Positions 36,090 to 45,062 of a DNA stretch of 64,000 nt are shown piece after piece (the stretch's first letter is position 1; each line of letters starts with the position of its first letter). The notes beneath the pieces are model-generated. The model did no database searches. It saw nothing but the letters and a program-made list of their open reading frames with translations, and was not told the DNA's origin. Where the stretch lies: assembly GCA_910586755.1 (NCBI GenBank), contig CAJUJM010000070.1:1-64000 (forward strand), read 5' to 3'. Source of the stretch: an uncultured Lachnospiraceae bacterium (GTDB taxonomy: Bacteria > Bacillota > Clostridia > Lachnospirales > Lachnospiraceae). The position numbers were made by a program, and so were the translations under genes.

Positions 36090-37736
36090 ATGGAAGGAGA
36101 ACGTAAGCAGGATTGGTGGAAAAATACGGTGGTTTACCAGATCTATCCCCGGAGTTTTCAGGACAGCAACGGTGACGGGATAGGGGATTTGCCGGGAATT
36201 GTAAGCCGTTTGGACTATTTAAAGGAGTTAGGGATCGGCGCTGTATGGCTTAGCCCGGTCTGCCGTTCTCCCCAGGCTGACAATGGCTATGATATCTCTG
36301 ATTATCAGGACATTGATCCGTTGTTTGGCACTCTTGGGGACATGGATACGTTAATTAAAGAGGCCGAAAAGAGAGGGATCCGGATTATCCTGGATCTGGT
36401 GTTAAATCATTCCTCCAACCAGCATCCCTGGTTTTTGGAGGCCAAAAAGAGCAAAGAGAACCCTTACCACGATTATTACATCTGGCGGGATGGAAAAGAG
36501 GGCTGTCCGCCCAATGACATGAGAGGGGTTTTTGGCGGCTCTGCCTGGGAGTGGGTTCCGGAAATCGGCCAATACTACTTCCATCAATTTACGGTAGAGC
36601 AGCCGGATTTAAACTGGGAGAATCCCAGAGTAAGGGAAGACATCTACAAAATGATTAATTGGTGGATGGACAGAGGGATAGGAGGATTCCGGCTGGACGT
36701 GCTGGATCAGATCGCCAAGGAGCCGGATAAAAAGATTACCAGAAACGGCCCTATGCTCCACACCTATATTAAGGAACTAAGCAGCCGGACTTTCCAGAGA
36801 GGAGACCTGATTACCGTAGGAGAGGCCTGGGGAGCTACCATTGAAAATGCTCCTGTTTACAGCAATCCGGACGGAAGCGAGGTTTCCATGGTGTTCCAAT
36901 TTGAGCATATTAACCTGGATCAGCAGCCGGACGGTGAAAAGTGGGATCTGGCCCCATTGGACTTGGTAAAGTTAAAGGCGATTCTGGAAAAATGGCAGAA
37001 AGGCCTTTACCAAAAAGGGTGGAACAGCTTGTTCTGGGACAACCATGATCTTCCCCGCATTGTGTCCCGGTGGGGCAATGACAAAGAGTACCGGACAGAA
37101 TCTGCAAAAATGCTGGCAACCATCCTTCACGGGATGCAGGGAACCCCTTACATTTATCAGGGAGAAGAACTGGGAATGACCAATGTAAAGCTTTCGATGG
37201 AACAGTACCAGGATGTGGAAACTCTCAACATGTACAAAGAGCGCAAAGAACGGGGATATTCTACGGAATCGATTATGCAGTCTCTCTACGCCAAGAGCCG
37301 GGATAACGCCAGAACCCCCATGCAGTGGGACGATTCCGAAAATGCCGGTTTCACCGCCGGGACCCCATGGCTGCCGGTAAATCCCAACTATATAGAGATT
37401 AATGCCGCATCCCAGACAGGGGATCCGGATTCTGTATTTTCCTACTATAAAACCCTGGTAGGCCTGCGGAAGGAATATGAAATTCTGGCAGAGGGAGACT
37501 TTCAGCTGATTTACAGAGAGGATCCGGATATTTTTGCCTATGTACGCACCCTGGGGAACCAAAAGCTTTTGGTACTTGCCAATTTCCATGGGACAAAAGT
37601 TCCCTTTACCGTTCCCGCGGAATTTGACAGCCAGGGAGAGAAAGGCGGAATCAGAACATTGATCCGCAACTATCCGGACAGAGAACCGGGGATACTAAGG
37701 CCCTATGAGGCGTTTATGATTTTTGCGGAATTGTAA
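36090..37736 (+). CDS. GH13 oligo-1,6-glucosidase type enzyme
   Basis: A 548-residue cytoplasmic GH13_31-like enzyme. The start is NTVVYQIYPRSFQDSNGDGIGD; nucleophile Asp203 (GFRLDV), acid/base Glu245 (VGEAWG) and stabiliser Asp320 (DNHDLPR) are intact. Val follows the nucleophile, the residue found in alpha-1,6-specific oligo-1,6- and dextran glucosidases, unlike its neighbour. AAGGAGGAAAT precedes the start; a small GGGCAT/TGCCC hairpin sits in the gap before it. Likely hydrolyses isomaltose-type linkages. Confidence 0.92.
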   Translation: MEGERKQDWWKNTVVYQIYPRSFQDSNGDGIGDLPGIVSRLDYLKELGIGAVWLSPVCRSPQADNGYDISDYQDIDPLFGTLGDMDTLIKEAEKRGIRIILDLVLNHSSNQHPWFLEAKKSKENPYHDYYIWRDGKEGCPPNDMRGVFGGSAWEWVPEIGQYYFHQFTVEQPDLNWENPRVREDIYKMINWWMDRGIGGFRLDVLDQIAKEPDKKITRNGPMLHTYIKELSSRTFQRGDLITVGEAWGATIENAPVYSNPDGSEVSMVFQFEHINLDQQPDGEKWDLAPLDLVKLKAILEKWQKGLYQKGWNSLFWDNHDLPRIVSRWGNDKEYRTESAKMLATILHGMQGTPYIYQGEELGMTNVKLSMEQYQDVETLNMYKERKERGYSTESIMQSLYAKSRDNARTPMQWDDSENAGFTAGTPWLPVNPNYIEINAASQTGDPDSVFSYYKTLVGLRKEYEILAEGDFQLIYREDPDIFAYVRTLGNQKLLVLANFHGTKVPFTVPAEFDSQGEKGGIRTLIRNYPDREPGILRPYEAFMIFAEL

Positions 37737-37812
37737 GTATCGCTGCAGGGCTACTTGCCATAGCCGATAAGTGTAAACCTTACATACAGGCCAGAAAAGA
37801 AAGGATAAAAAA

Positions 37813-37909
37813 GACCCATTCACAAGCTTAGCGGCAATGGATGGGCCGGAAGATGACTGCTAAAGCAGTCATTCAATGTCCGGGGCAGCGTGCTATCGCT
37901 GCCTTTTTT
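37813..37909 (+). ncRNA. Candidate structured RNA ending in an intrinsic terminator
   Basis: Between the GH13 and Fic genes. Three stems can be drawn: CCCAT/ATGGG; CCGGA (37846-37850)/TCCGG (37879-37883) enclosing a perfect ATGACTGC-TAAA-GCAGTCAT hairpin (37853-37872); and the terminator. It may be an independent small RNA or an elaborate 3-prime UTR of the sugar operon. I do not recognise the family, and no promoter is clear. Confidence 0.45.
37884..37909 (+). terminator. Intrinsic terminator of the alpha-glucoside operon
   Basis: GGCAGCG (37884-37890) and CGCTGCC (37897-37903) pair perfectly around TGCTAT, followed by TTTTTT. Confidence 0.9.
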
Positions 37910-38114
37910 CATTTTTATCTTACCACAGTAAACCTGCCATAAAGTCTCTTTTTGTCGATCCTAAAATGGATTAGATTTGTTTCCAATATTGTGGTATATT
38001 TAGTATAGTGGGAGCATGAAATGCGGGGCAATCCGCGTATCATAGGGAGCAAAATACCTTTTGCCCCAACATATTTAGAAGGTGCAGATTGTACTAAGAA
38101 TGTGAGGTAAAAAC

Positions 38115-38717
38115 ATGCTTGAAAATAAATTGGGGATTACGGATTCAGCGGAATTAGCAAGAGCAGAAGAAAAAATTAGCAAGCAAAAGGCTGTCGAGAT
38201 GTATGAAAATGGTTTTTTGGAAAGACTGGAGCCGGGAACCTATAAAAGCCTTGCAATGATTCATAAATATCTTTTCAGTGAAATCTATGATTTTGCCGGT
38301 GAGCTCCGCAAAGTCAATATCTCCAAAGGGAATTTTCGATTCGCACCACTTATGTATCTGGAAGCGGCGCTACAAAGTATTGATAAAATGCCCCAGTCAA
38401 CTTTTGATGAAATAATCGAAAAATATGTAGAAATGAATATAGCCCATCCATTCAGAGAGGGAAATGGGAGAAGTACAAGGATATGGCTTGATATAATACT
38501 GAAGAAAAAGATTGGTTATGTTATTGACTGGAGTAAAGTTGATAAAGGAGATTATTTGCTTGCTATGGAGCGAAGTCCAATTAAAGATATTGAAATTAAG
38601 TTCCTTTTAAAAAATGCGCTGACAGACAATATTTATGACCGGGAAACCTATATGAAGGGAATTGATCACAGTTACTACTATGAAGGTTATTATGCATTTA
38701 AGACCGAAGAATTATAA
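38115..38717 (+). CDS. Fic family protein, class III (self-inhibited AMP transferase type)
   Basis: A 200-residue Fic protein. The catalytic motif HPFREGNGRS begins at His111, a match to HPFx[D/E]GNGR. The flap region VNISKGNFRFAP lies near 68-79. At the C-terminus Ser186-Tyr-Tyr-Tyr-Glu190-Gly191 fits the inhibitory (S/T)xxxE(G/N) motif, whose position after the Fic core defines class III Fic proteins such as NmFic. Such enzymes transfer AMP to target proteins, often DNA gyrase. Codon use and base composition are more AT-rich than the flanking sugar genes, suggesting acquisition. GTGAGGT precedes the start. Upstream lies a GGGGCAA/TTGCCCC inverted repeat (38025-38067). Confidence 0.88.
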   Translation: MLENKLGITDSAELARAEEKISKQKAVEMYENGFLERLEPGTYKSLAMIHKYLFSEIYDFAGELRKVNISKGNFRFAPLMYLEAALQSIDKMPQSTFDEIIEKYVEMNIAHPFREGNGRSTRIWLDIILKKKIGYVIDWSKVDKGDYLLAMERSPIKDIEIKFLLKNALTDNIYDRETYMKGIDHSYYYEGYYAFKTEEL

Positions 38718-38761
38718 TAGAGCGTTCCAAATGAATGTGGAGTAAGAAAGGAGTTTTCCCC

Positions 38762-39439
38762 ATGATAATCGCCGTTTTATCAGACACCCACGGCCTCCTA
38801 AGACCAGAAGTGGTGGAATGGATCAAAAAAGCAGATGCCATAATCCACGGAGGGGACATTAATTCTCAAAGGGTTATTGACGAGATATCAGCCGCTAAAA
38901 ACCCAGATACGCCCCTTTACATTGTCCGGGGAAACAACGACAAAGAGTGGGCCGGATATCTGCCGGAAAGTCTTGCGTTTACCATAGAAGGAGTAAATTT
39001 TTTCCTGGTCCACAATAAAAAAGACGTCCCGGAAAAACTTTCGGGTACACAGATTATTGTTTTCGGCCATTCCCACAAATATTCAGAGAAAATGAAAGAC
39101 GGCAGGCTGTGGCTGAATCCGGGAAGCTGCGGGAAGAGAAGGTTTAATCAGGAGATTACCATGGCCGTCCTTCATCTGGAAAAGGGAAGATGGAATGTGG
39201 AAAAAATAGAGATCTCTCAGGAAGCAGGAGAAAGGGTCCAAAAGAAGCATCCGGATAATTTGCTGCTTCTCATAGAATCCGTTATTGCAGGAATGGAGAG
39301 AGGCTGGACCACAGAAAAAATCATAAAAGATTTGCAGGCAGAACCGGAGTTTGTTGACCAGATATGCCGCATTTACGTTACCCATCCGGGGGTTACTGCC
39401 AATGGGATTTTGAATAAAATAGAGGCGAATAAGGGGTAG
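38762..39439 (+). CDS. YfcE/MJ0936-type metallophosphoesterase with C-terminal extension
   Basis: A 225-residue calcineurin-like phosphoesterase. Metal-binding motifs DTHG (8-11), GGDI, GNND, GHSH and NPGS are all visible in the first 130 residues, in the order of the YfcE family. The final 65 or so residues (from about HPDNLLLLIES) are an extra helical segment ending in THPGVTANGILNKIEA, not part of the minimal family; its role is unknown. ATG 38762 follows AAAGGAG. The alpha-galactosidase gene follows after 29 bp. Confidence 0.85.
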   Translation: MIIAVLSDTHGLLRPEVVEWIKKADAIIHGGDINSQRVIDEISAAKNPDTPLYIVRGNNDKEWAGYLPESLAFTIEGVNFFLVHNKKDVPEKLSGTQIIVFGHSHKYSEKMKDGRLWLNPGSCGKRRFNQEITMAVLHLEKGRWNVEKIEISQEAGERVQKKHPDNLLLLIESVIAGMERGWTTEKIIKDLQAEPEFVDQICRIYVTHPGVTANGILNKIEANKG

Positions 39440-39468
39440 AACAATCGAAGAACAGGGAGGATCTATCT

Positions 39469-41736
39469 ATGAGCATTTTATTTAATGAGAAGGCGGGAAT
39501 TTTTAAACTGGATGCTTTGGATACCAGCTACATCATCGGTATCTTTGATGAGGACAAGTTTGTTTCACATTTATATTATGGAAAAAAGATCTTAGATTCG
39601 GATGTTAATTATCTGTATGGTCCGTTATATCAGGTCCGTCCGTCGGCACTGCCGGGGCAGGCGGGGCGGATTATGGATGCGATACCTTTTGAATATCCGA
39701 CTTATGGCTGCGGGGATTACCGTGAACATTGTCTGGAGGTGGAAACCATTGACGGCTATCATGCCTGTGACCTGCGTTACGAATCCCATAAGATTTATCC
39801 GGGGAAACCACGTCTGGAAGGACTGCCGTCAACCTTTGAGAAAGAGGAAGGCGACTGCAATACATTGGAATTGGTATGCCGGGACAAGGTGCTGAATCTT
39901 AAGGTAACACTTTTGTATACCACGTTTGAACACATGAATGTTATTACCCGGGCGGCGATTATTATGAACGAAGACCAGAAGGATATTTATATAAAAAGAG
40001 TAATGTCCGGCTGTCTGGAATTTGATCACCAGAATTTTGATGTAATGACGCTTCATGGAAGCTGGGAGAGGGAATGTGGACCGGTGCGTACCCCTCTGCG
40101 TCAGGGGAAGGTCACCACAGGAAGCACCAGAGGAGAGTCCGGACCGACAGACAATCCATTTCTGGCGGCGCTTTCTTTGGATGCCACGGAAGATACCGGG
40201 GAAGTATTTGCCATGAATCTGGTGTATTCCGGGAATTTTCTCGGGGTTGCGGAAGGACATCATTTCCGGGGGTCCCGGCTTGTGATGGGAATCAATCCGG
40301 TCAATTTCAGCTGGAAGCTTCCCCAAGGCCAGTGTTTCACAGCGCCGGAAGTGGTGATGGTTTATTCTGACCGGGGGCTTGGTAAGATGAGCCGAACCTT
40401 TCATGATCTGTACAGAAGGCATTTGATCCGTGATGTTTATCCGGATGCTTTAAGGCCGGTTCTTATAAATAACTGGGAAGCAACCTATTTTGATTTCACC
40501 GTGGAAAAGCTGATGGGGATTGCAGCTGAGGCGGCCAAGTGCGGGATAGAATTATTTGTGCTGGATGACGGCTGGTTTGGGGACAGAAACGATGAGAGAA
40601 GAGGCTTGGGAGACTGGTTTGTCAATGAAGAGAAGGTGCCGGGAGGCATCGGCCGTCTCTCAAGGGAGATCAATCATCTTGGCATGAAATTTGGTTTGTG
40701 GATCGAGCCGGAGATGGTCAGCCCTGATTCTGATTTGTTCCGGGCACATCCGGATTGGGCCATCCAGATTCCGGGAAGACACCGTTCCCTGTTCCGCCAT
40801 CAATACGTTCTGGACTGGTCCAGAAAGGAAGTGCGGGATCATATCTATCGTATGATTTATCAGGTCTTATCCGGCTCCAATGTTGAGTATATTAAGTGGG
40901 ATATGAACCGTACTCTGACAGAGACGGCATCGGCGGCGCTTCCGGCAGATCGGCAGGGGGAGCTGTGCCACAGATATGTTCTGGGGGTATACGAGATCAT
41001 GGGGAGACTACGGGAAGATTTCCCGTCCCTCTTGCTGGAGAACTGTTCTGCGGGAGGTTCCCGGTTTGATCCGGGTGTTCTCTATTATAGTCCTCAGATA
41101 TGGGGATCCGACGATTCGGATGCTATAGAACGGATTAAGATAGAAATGGGCGCTTCCATGTGCTATCCCCTTTCAACGATAGGAGCCCATGTCAGTGCGG
41201 TGCCCAACCACCAGACCGGCAGGATTACCTCCCTTGAGACAAGAGGATATGTGGCCATGGCGGGAACCTTTGGATATGAGTTGGACCTTGCCCGGATCAG
41301 TGAGAATGAGAAAGAGGTTATCCGCAGACAGGTAGATATCTATCATAAATACTACTGGCTTGTAAAGGAAGGAGATCTTTACCGGATAGAAGATTCTTTC
41401 GGAAATCCGGATTATGCATGCTGGATGGTGGTATCTAAGGATAAAAAGGAAGCGCTGCTGACTTATATTCAGATACACGCATTGCCGGGATATTTTGGTG
41501 CGGCGAGAAAATTGAGGCTGAAAGGATTGCTGGAGGAAACCCTATATGAAACTACAGTCATTTCTGTATCCGCAGAGGTCAGAAATGAAGAAGCGCATCT
41601 GGAAGGAGCGGATGGTATGGAAAAGACCTATGAGACCCTTGAGCTGACCGGATCGGCGCTGATGAATGCAGGGTACTGGATGGATCGCTTGAGAGGCGAT
41701 TATATGGGGATGATGTTTCATCTGAAAGCAAAATAA
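39469..41736 (+). CDS. GH36 alpha-galactosidase
   Basis: A 755-residue cytoplasmic family 36 enzyme, near the usual 730-750. The N-terminal beta-supersandwich precedes the catalytic barrel with ELFVLDDGWFG, LWIEPEMVSPDSDL, nucleophile Asp478 in YIKWDMNR, ENCSAGGSRFD, and acid/base Asp548 in WGSDDSDA. It removes alpha-1,6-galactose from melibiose and raffinose-type sugars. No signal peptide. GGGAGGA precedes the start. No dedicated transporter is adjacent. A bidirectional terminator separates it from the convergent pckA. Confidence 0.95.
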   Translation: MSILFNEKAGIFKLDALDTSYIIGIFDEDKFVSHLYYGKKILDSDVNYLYGPLYQVRPSALPGQAGRIMDAIPFEYPTYGCGDYREHCLEVETIDGYHACDLRYESHKIYPGKPRLEGLPSTFEKEEGDCNTLELVCRDKVLNLKVTLLYTTFEHMNVITRAAIIMNEDQKDIYIKRVMSGCLEFDHQNFDVMTLHGSWERECGPVRTPLRQGKVTTGSTRGESGPTDNPFLAALSLDATEDTGEVFAMNLVYSGNFLGVAEGHHFRGSRLVMGINPVNFSWKLPQGQCFTAPEVVMVYSDRGLGKMSRTFHDLYRRHLIRDVYPDALRPVLINNWEATYFDFTVEKLMGIAAEAAKCGIELFVLDDGWFGDRNDERRGLGDWFVNEEKVPGGIGRLSREINHLGMKFGLWIEPEMVSPDSDLFRAHPDWAIQIPGRHRSLFRHQYVLDWSRKEVRDHIYRMIYQVLSGSNVEYIKWDMNRTLTETASAALPADRQGELCHRYVLGVYEIMGRLREDFPSLLLENCSAGGSRFDPGVLYYSPQIWGSDDSDAIERIKIEMGASMCYPLSTIGAHVSAVPNHQTGRITSLETRGYVAMAGTFGYELDLARISENEKEVIRRQVDIYHKYYWLVKEGDLYRIEDSFGNPDYACWMVVSKDKKEALLTYIQIHALPGYFGAARKLRLKGLLEETLYETTVISVSAEVRNEEAHLEGADGMEKTYETLELTGSALMNAGYWMDRLRGDYMGMMFHLKAK

Positions 41737-41745
41737 GGAAAAGAA

Positions 41746-41777
41746 TCGGGTGCGGACTGCCGCACCCGAAATTTTTT
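41746..41777. terminator. Bidirectional terminator between galactosidase and pckA
   Basis: TCGGGTGCG (41746-41754) pairs with CGCACCCGA (41761-41769); six T follow on the plus strand and a T-rich stretch follows on the minus strand. Confidence 0.88.
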
Positions 41778-41793
41778 GTAACAGCTTGTAACC

Positions 41794-41836
41794 GTTCAGA
41801 CCGGGGCTTCTTGCCCGGAACCGTCTGAAACAGTTA
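41794..41836. repeat. Short palindrome related to the element at 51915
   Basis: TTCAGAC (41795-41801) pairs with GTCTGAA (41823-41829), enclosing CCGGGGC-TTCTT-GCCCGG. The left side and the closing CCGTCTGAA with a following GTTA resemble the ends of the long palindrome at 51915-52056. It lies just downstream of pckA on the minus strand and could assist termination. Confidence 0.5.
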
Positions 41837-41843
41837 TCAGGGA

Positions 41844-43448
41844 TTATAACTGAGGACCAGCCGGAACTAAAGCCTTACCAGCGTCGTTACCCTCATATTT
41901 AGAGAAGTTCTTAATGAATCTCTGAGCTAAATCCTTTGCCTTTTCTTCCCATTCAGCAGCATCTGCATAGGTATCCCGAGGATCCAGAATGTTGGTGTCA
42001 ACGCCCGGAAGCTGGGTGGGAATGTCAAAGTTAAAGTAAGGAAGCTTCTTGGTAGGAGCATCTAAAATGTCGCCGTTTAAAATAGCGTCGATGATGCCGC
42101 GGGTATCACGGATGGAGATACGCTTGCCGGTACCATTCCAGCCGGTGTTTACTAAGTATGCCTTAGCGCCGCTTACTTCCATCTTCTTAACTAATTCCTC
42201 AGCGTACTTGGTAGGATGAAGCTCTAAGAATGCCTGGCCAAAGCAAGCGGAGAAGGTGGGAGTCGGCTCGGTAATGCCGCGCTCGGTACCTGCTAACTTA
42301 GCGGTAAATCCGGATAAGAAGTAGTACTGAGTCTGCTCAGGAGTTAAAACAGATACAGGCGGAAGTACGCCAAATGCATCTGCGGAAAGGAAGATTACAT
42401 TCTTGGCAGCCGGAGCAGCGGAAACCGGACGAACAATCTTCTCAATGTGATCAATGGGGTAGGATACACGGGTATTCTCGGTAACGCTCTTGTCATTAAA
42501 ATCGATCTTGCCGTCAGCGTCTAAGGTAACATTCTCTAACAGAGCATTGCGCTTAATTGCGTTGTAGATATCCGGCTCGGATTCCTTGTCCAGGTTGATA
42601 ACCTTTGCATAGCAGCCGCCCTCAAAGTTAAATACGCCATTGTCATCCCAGCCGTGCTCGTCATCACCGATTAACAGACGCTTGGGATCGGTGGAAAGGG
42701 TGGTTTTGCCGGTGCCGGACAGACCGAAGAAGATAGCGGTGTTCTCTCCGTTCATATCGGTGTTTGCAGAGCAGTGCATGGAAGCGATGCCCTTTAACGG
42801 CAGGTAGTAGTTCATCATGGAAAACATACCCTTCTTCATCTCGCCGCCGTACCAGGTATTTACAATAACCTGCTCACGGGTAGAAATGTTGAACATAGCG
42901 GCAGTTTCGGAATTTAAGCCCAGCTCTTTGTAGTTCTCAACCTTTGCCTTGGAAGCGTTGTAAACAACGAAATCCGGCTCAAAGTTCTTTAATTCGTCCT
43001 CAGTAGGCTGAATGAACATGTTCTTTACGAAATGAGCCTGCCAGGCAACTTCCACAATAAAGCGGATTGCCATACGGGTGTCTTTGTTTGCGCCGCAGAA
43101 TGCATCTACTACGAATAATCTCTTGTTGGACAGCTCTTTTAACGCAATATCTTTAACAGCGTCCCAAGCTTCCTGGGAAGCCGGATGGTTGTCGTTCTTA
43201 TACTCGTCAGAAGTCCACCATACAGTGTCCTTAGAGTTCTCATCCATAACGATGAATTTGTCTTTGGGAGAACGGCCGGTGTAGATACCAGTCATAACGT
43301 TGACTGCGCCCAGCTCGCTGACCTGGCCCTTTTCAAAGCCTTCCAGTTCCGGCTTGGTCTCTTCCTCAAATAACAGATCGTAAGAAGGATTATACACGAT
43401 CTCTGTGGTTCCGGTAATGCCGTACTTGCTTAAATTAATGTCTGCCAT
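41844..43448 (-). CDS. pckA: Phosphoenolpyruvate carboxykinase (ATP)
   Basis: A 534-residue ATP-type PEPCK, the usual length. Visible motifs: YTGRSPKDKFIV near 57-68, the PEPCK-specific and kinase-1a region FFGLSGTGKTTLSTDPKRLLIGDDEHGW near 240-267, the FEGGCYAK segment and TGWNGTGKRISI near 430. It interconverts oxaloacetate plus ATP with PEP plus ADP and CO2; in fermenting gut clostridia it can run toward oxaloacetate. On the minus strand GAGGTAAAGGAA precedes the start. Monocistronic with its own promoter. Confidence 0.97.
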   Translation of the reverse strand: MADINLSKYGITGTTEIVYNPSYDLLFEEETKPELEGFEKGQVSELGAVNVMTGIYTGRSPKDKFIVMDENSKDTVWWTSDEYKNDNHPASQEAWDAVKDIALKELSNKRLFVVDAFCGANKDTRMAIRFIVEVAWQAHFVKNMFIQPTEDELKNFEPDFVVYNASKAKVENYKELGLNSETAAMFNISTREQVIVNTWYGGEMKKGMFSMMNYYLPLKGIASMHCSANTDMNGENTAIFFGLSGTGKTTLSTDPKRLLIGDDEHGWDDNGVFNFEGGCYAKVINLDKESEPDIYNAIKRNALLENVTLDADGKIDFNDKSVTENTRVSYPIDHIEKIVRPVSAAPAAKNVIFLSADAFGVLPPVSVLTPEQTQYYFLSGFTAKLAGTERGITEPTPTFSACFGQAFLELHPTKYAEELVKKMEVSGAKAYLVNTGWNGTGKRISIRDTRGIIDAILNGDILDAPTKKLPYFNFDIPTQLPGVDTNILDPRDTYADAAEWEEKAKDLAQRFIKNFSKYEGNDAGKALVPAGPQL

Positions 43449-43541
43449 AATTCCTTTACCTCTCTTCTTTTATAGTGATAATAACTGTCGGCAACTGCAC
43501 GATCTACCCGAAGCAATCGAAAACCGATTCTTCTTAATTGT

Positions 43542-43569
43542 ATTATACATCAAACCATAATAAAAGCAA
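43542..43569 (-). promoter_or_regulatory. pckA promoter
   Basis: On the minus strand TTGCTT (43564-43569) and a perfect TATAAT preceded by TG (43542-43547), spacer 16 nt. A small inverted repeat AATCG/CGATT (43515-43529) lies about where transcription starts and may be a regulator site. Confidence 0.65.
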
Positions 43570-43668
43570 TAAAAAAGTTTTATTTTTAACAAACTTTTTT
43601 AACGCCATATTTATACAAAGGTTTCCGGCTTTGAGCCAGACCTTTCCAGAAAAAGAAATCCCGCCATA

Positions 43669-43697
43669 TTGTATAAAAAAATTAATAATGCTATAAT
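43669..43697 (+). promoter_or_regulatory. Promoter of the hflK-hflC-like operon
   Basis: TTGTAT (43669-43674), 17-nt spacer, TATAAT (43692-43697), about 52 bp upstream of the first start codon. Confidence 0.7.
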
Positions 43698-43748
43698 GAT
43701 TAGATTACTTTAAGAATCGCAGCCACACAGGACAAAAGGAGGAACAGA

Positions 43749-45062
43749 ATGGATTTCCTGATACTGATTATCATTATTTTGATTGTGGTAAGCCAAAACC
43801 GGGAACTGGACATTCCAGGGCGGCTGAAAGGCTTTTTTGAAAAAAACAGAAGAGCTCCGGGAACAGACGGAATGCGTCCGGATGCGGATTACAGCAATGT
43901 GCCGCCTCCAGGGGGACAGGAACCGGAAAGACAAAAGTTTTGGCATCATACATCACCACAGGAAGGAAGCAAAAATATGGAAGAGAATGGAAATAAACCT
44001 AAGAAAAAAGGAGCGGCGGTCCGCATTGCAGGTCTGGTTTGCGTCCTGGCAATCGCGGCAGTCTGCGCCATGGACTCCTTTTATATGCTAAATGAAAATA
44101 CTTATGCAGTAGTTACCACCTTTGGAAGCCCTTCCGTCACCACCACGGCAGGCCTTCATTTTAAGGTGCCTTTTATTCAAAGGGTGCACAAGATTACCAA
44201 AAATATTATGGGTATGCCCATCGGCTATGCGGTGGAGGATGCAAACGACCCTACTGTGGACGAAAATTACCCGGCCACCATATTAAAAGAATCAGAGATG
44301 ATTACAAAAGACTTTAACTTCGTAGATGTGGATTTTTATATTGAATATCAGGTGGTAGATCCTATCCAGGCCTTTGTCCATGCGGATACTTACCAGGAGA
44401 TTATTAAAAACCTGGCTCAATCCTATATTCGCGACACAGTAGGCACCTACAATGTAGATGACGTTATTACCACAGGAAAGAGCGAGATTCAGTCCAAAGT
44501 AAAGGAAAAACTGTCGAATCGCCTGGAAGAGGAAAATATCGGCTATGGTATCTACAATGTCACCATCCAGGACGCCCAGCCGCCTACCGCAGAAGTAACC
44601 AATGCCTTTAAGGCCGTGGAGGACGCCAAGCAGGGAATGGATACGGCCATCAACCAGGCAAAGAAATATCAGTCTGAACAGATCCCCACCGCCAATGCTA
44701 GGGCGGATAAAGCCATCCAGGATGCGGAAGCTTACAAGCAGGAAAAGATTAACGAGGCCACCGGCCAGGCGGCCCGCTTTAATGATTTGTATCAGGAATA
44801 CAGCAAATATCCCCTGATTACCAAAAAGCGGATGTTCTATGAGGCAATGGAAGAGATCTTGCCGGATCTGAAAGTAATTATTAATTCCTCAGACGGAACT
44901 CAGACCCTGCTTCCCTTGGAGTCCTTTACCAGCGCAGGAACAGGCGGCGGAACGGGAAGTCTTGCTGGCGGCCCGGCTCCCCAGGCCGCTCCTGTCAGCC
45001 AGCCGGCAGAAGAAACCCAGGCGGATACTGAAGAAGGCAGAATGGAGGACGTTGAAATATGA
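43749..45062 (+). CDS. hflK: HflK-like SPFH/band 7 membrane protein
   Basis: A 437-residue SPFH-domain protein. A hydrophobic N-terminal stretch (3-16), a Pro/Gly-rich linker, and a second membrane helix (about 89-108) precede the SPFH domain (ENTYAVVTTFGSPSVTTTAGLHFKVPFIQRVHK) and a coiled-coil C-terminal part rich in Ala/Gln/Glu. The tail is Gly/Ala/Pro-rich. HflK and HflC form a cage that modulates FtsH protease in bacteria; no ftsH is in the window. ATG 43749 has AAAGGAGGA. An internal ATG at 43977 with AGGAAG upstream would remove the first hydrophobic segment and is an alternative. It overlaps the partner gene (ATGA). Confidence 0.85.
   Translation: MDFLILIIIILIVVSQNRELDIPGRLKGFFEKNRRAPGTDGMRPDADYSNVPPPGGQEPERQKFWHHTSPQEGSKNMEENGNKPKKKGAAVRIAGLVCVLAIAAVCAMDSFYMLNENTYAVVTTFGSPSVTTTAGLHFKVPFIQRVHKITKNIMGMPIGYAVEDANDPTVDENYPATILKESEMITKDFNFVDVDFYIEYQVVDPIQAFVHADTYQEIIKNLAQSYIRDTVGTYNVDDVITTGKSEIQSKVKEKLSNRLEEENIGYGIYNVTIQDAQPPTAEVTNAFKAVEDAKQGMDTAINQAKKYQSEQIPTANARADKAIQDAEAYKQEKINEATGQAARFNDLYQEYSKYPLITKKRMFYEAMEEILPDLKVIINSSDGTQTLLPLESFTSAGTGGGTGSLAGGPAPQAAPVSQPAEETQADTEEGRMEDVEI

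Noticed and set aside
37813..37909. SRP RNA (4.5S) gene
   Set aside because: Size is right, but the conserved GGAAG...GCAGCC tetraloop and asymmetric-bulge region of SRP RNA is missing.
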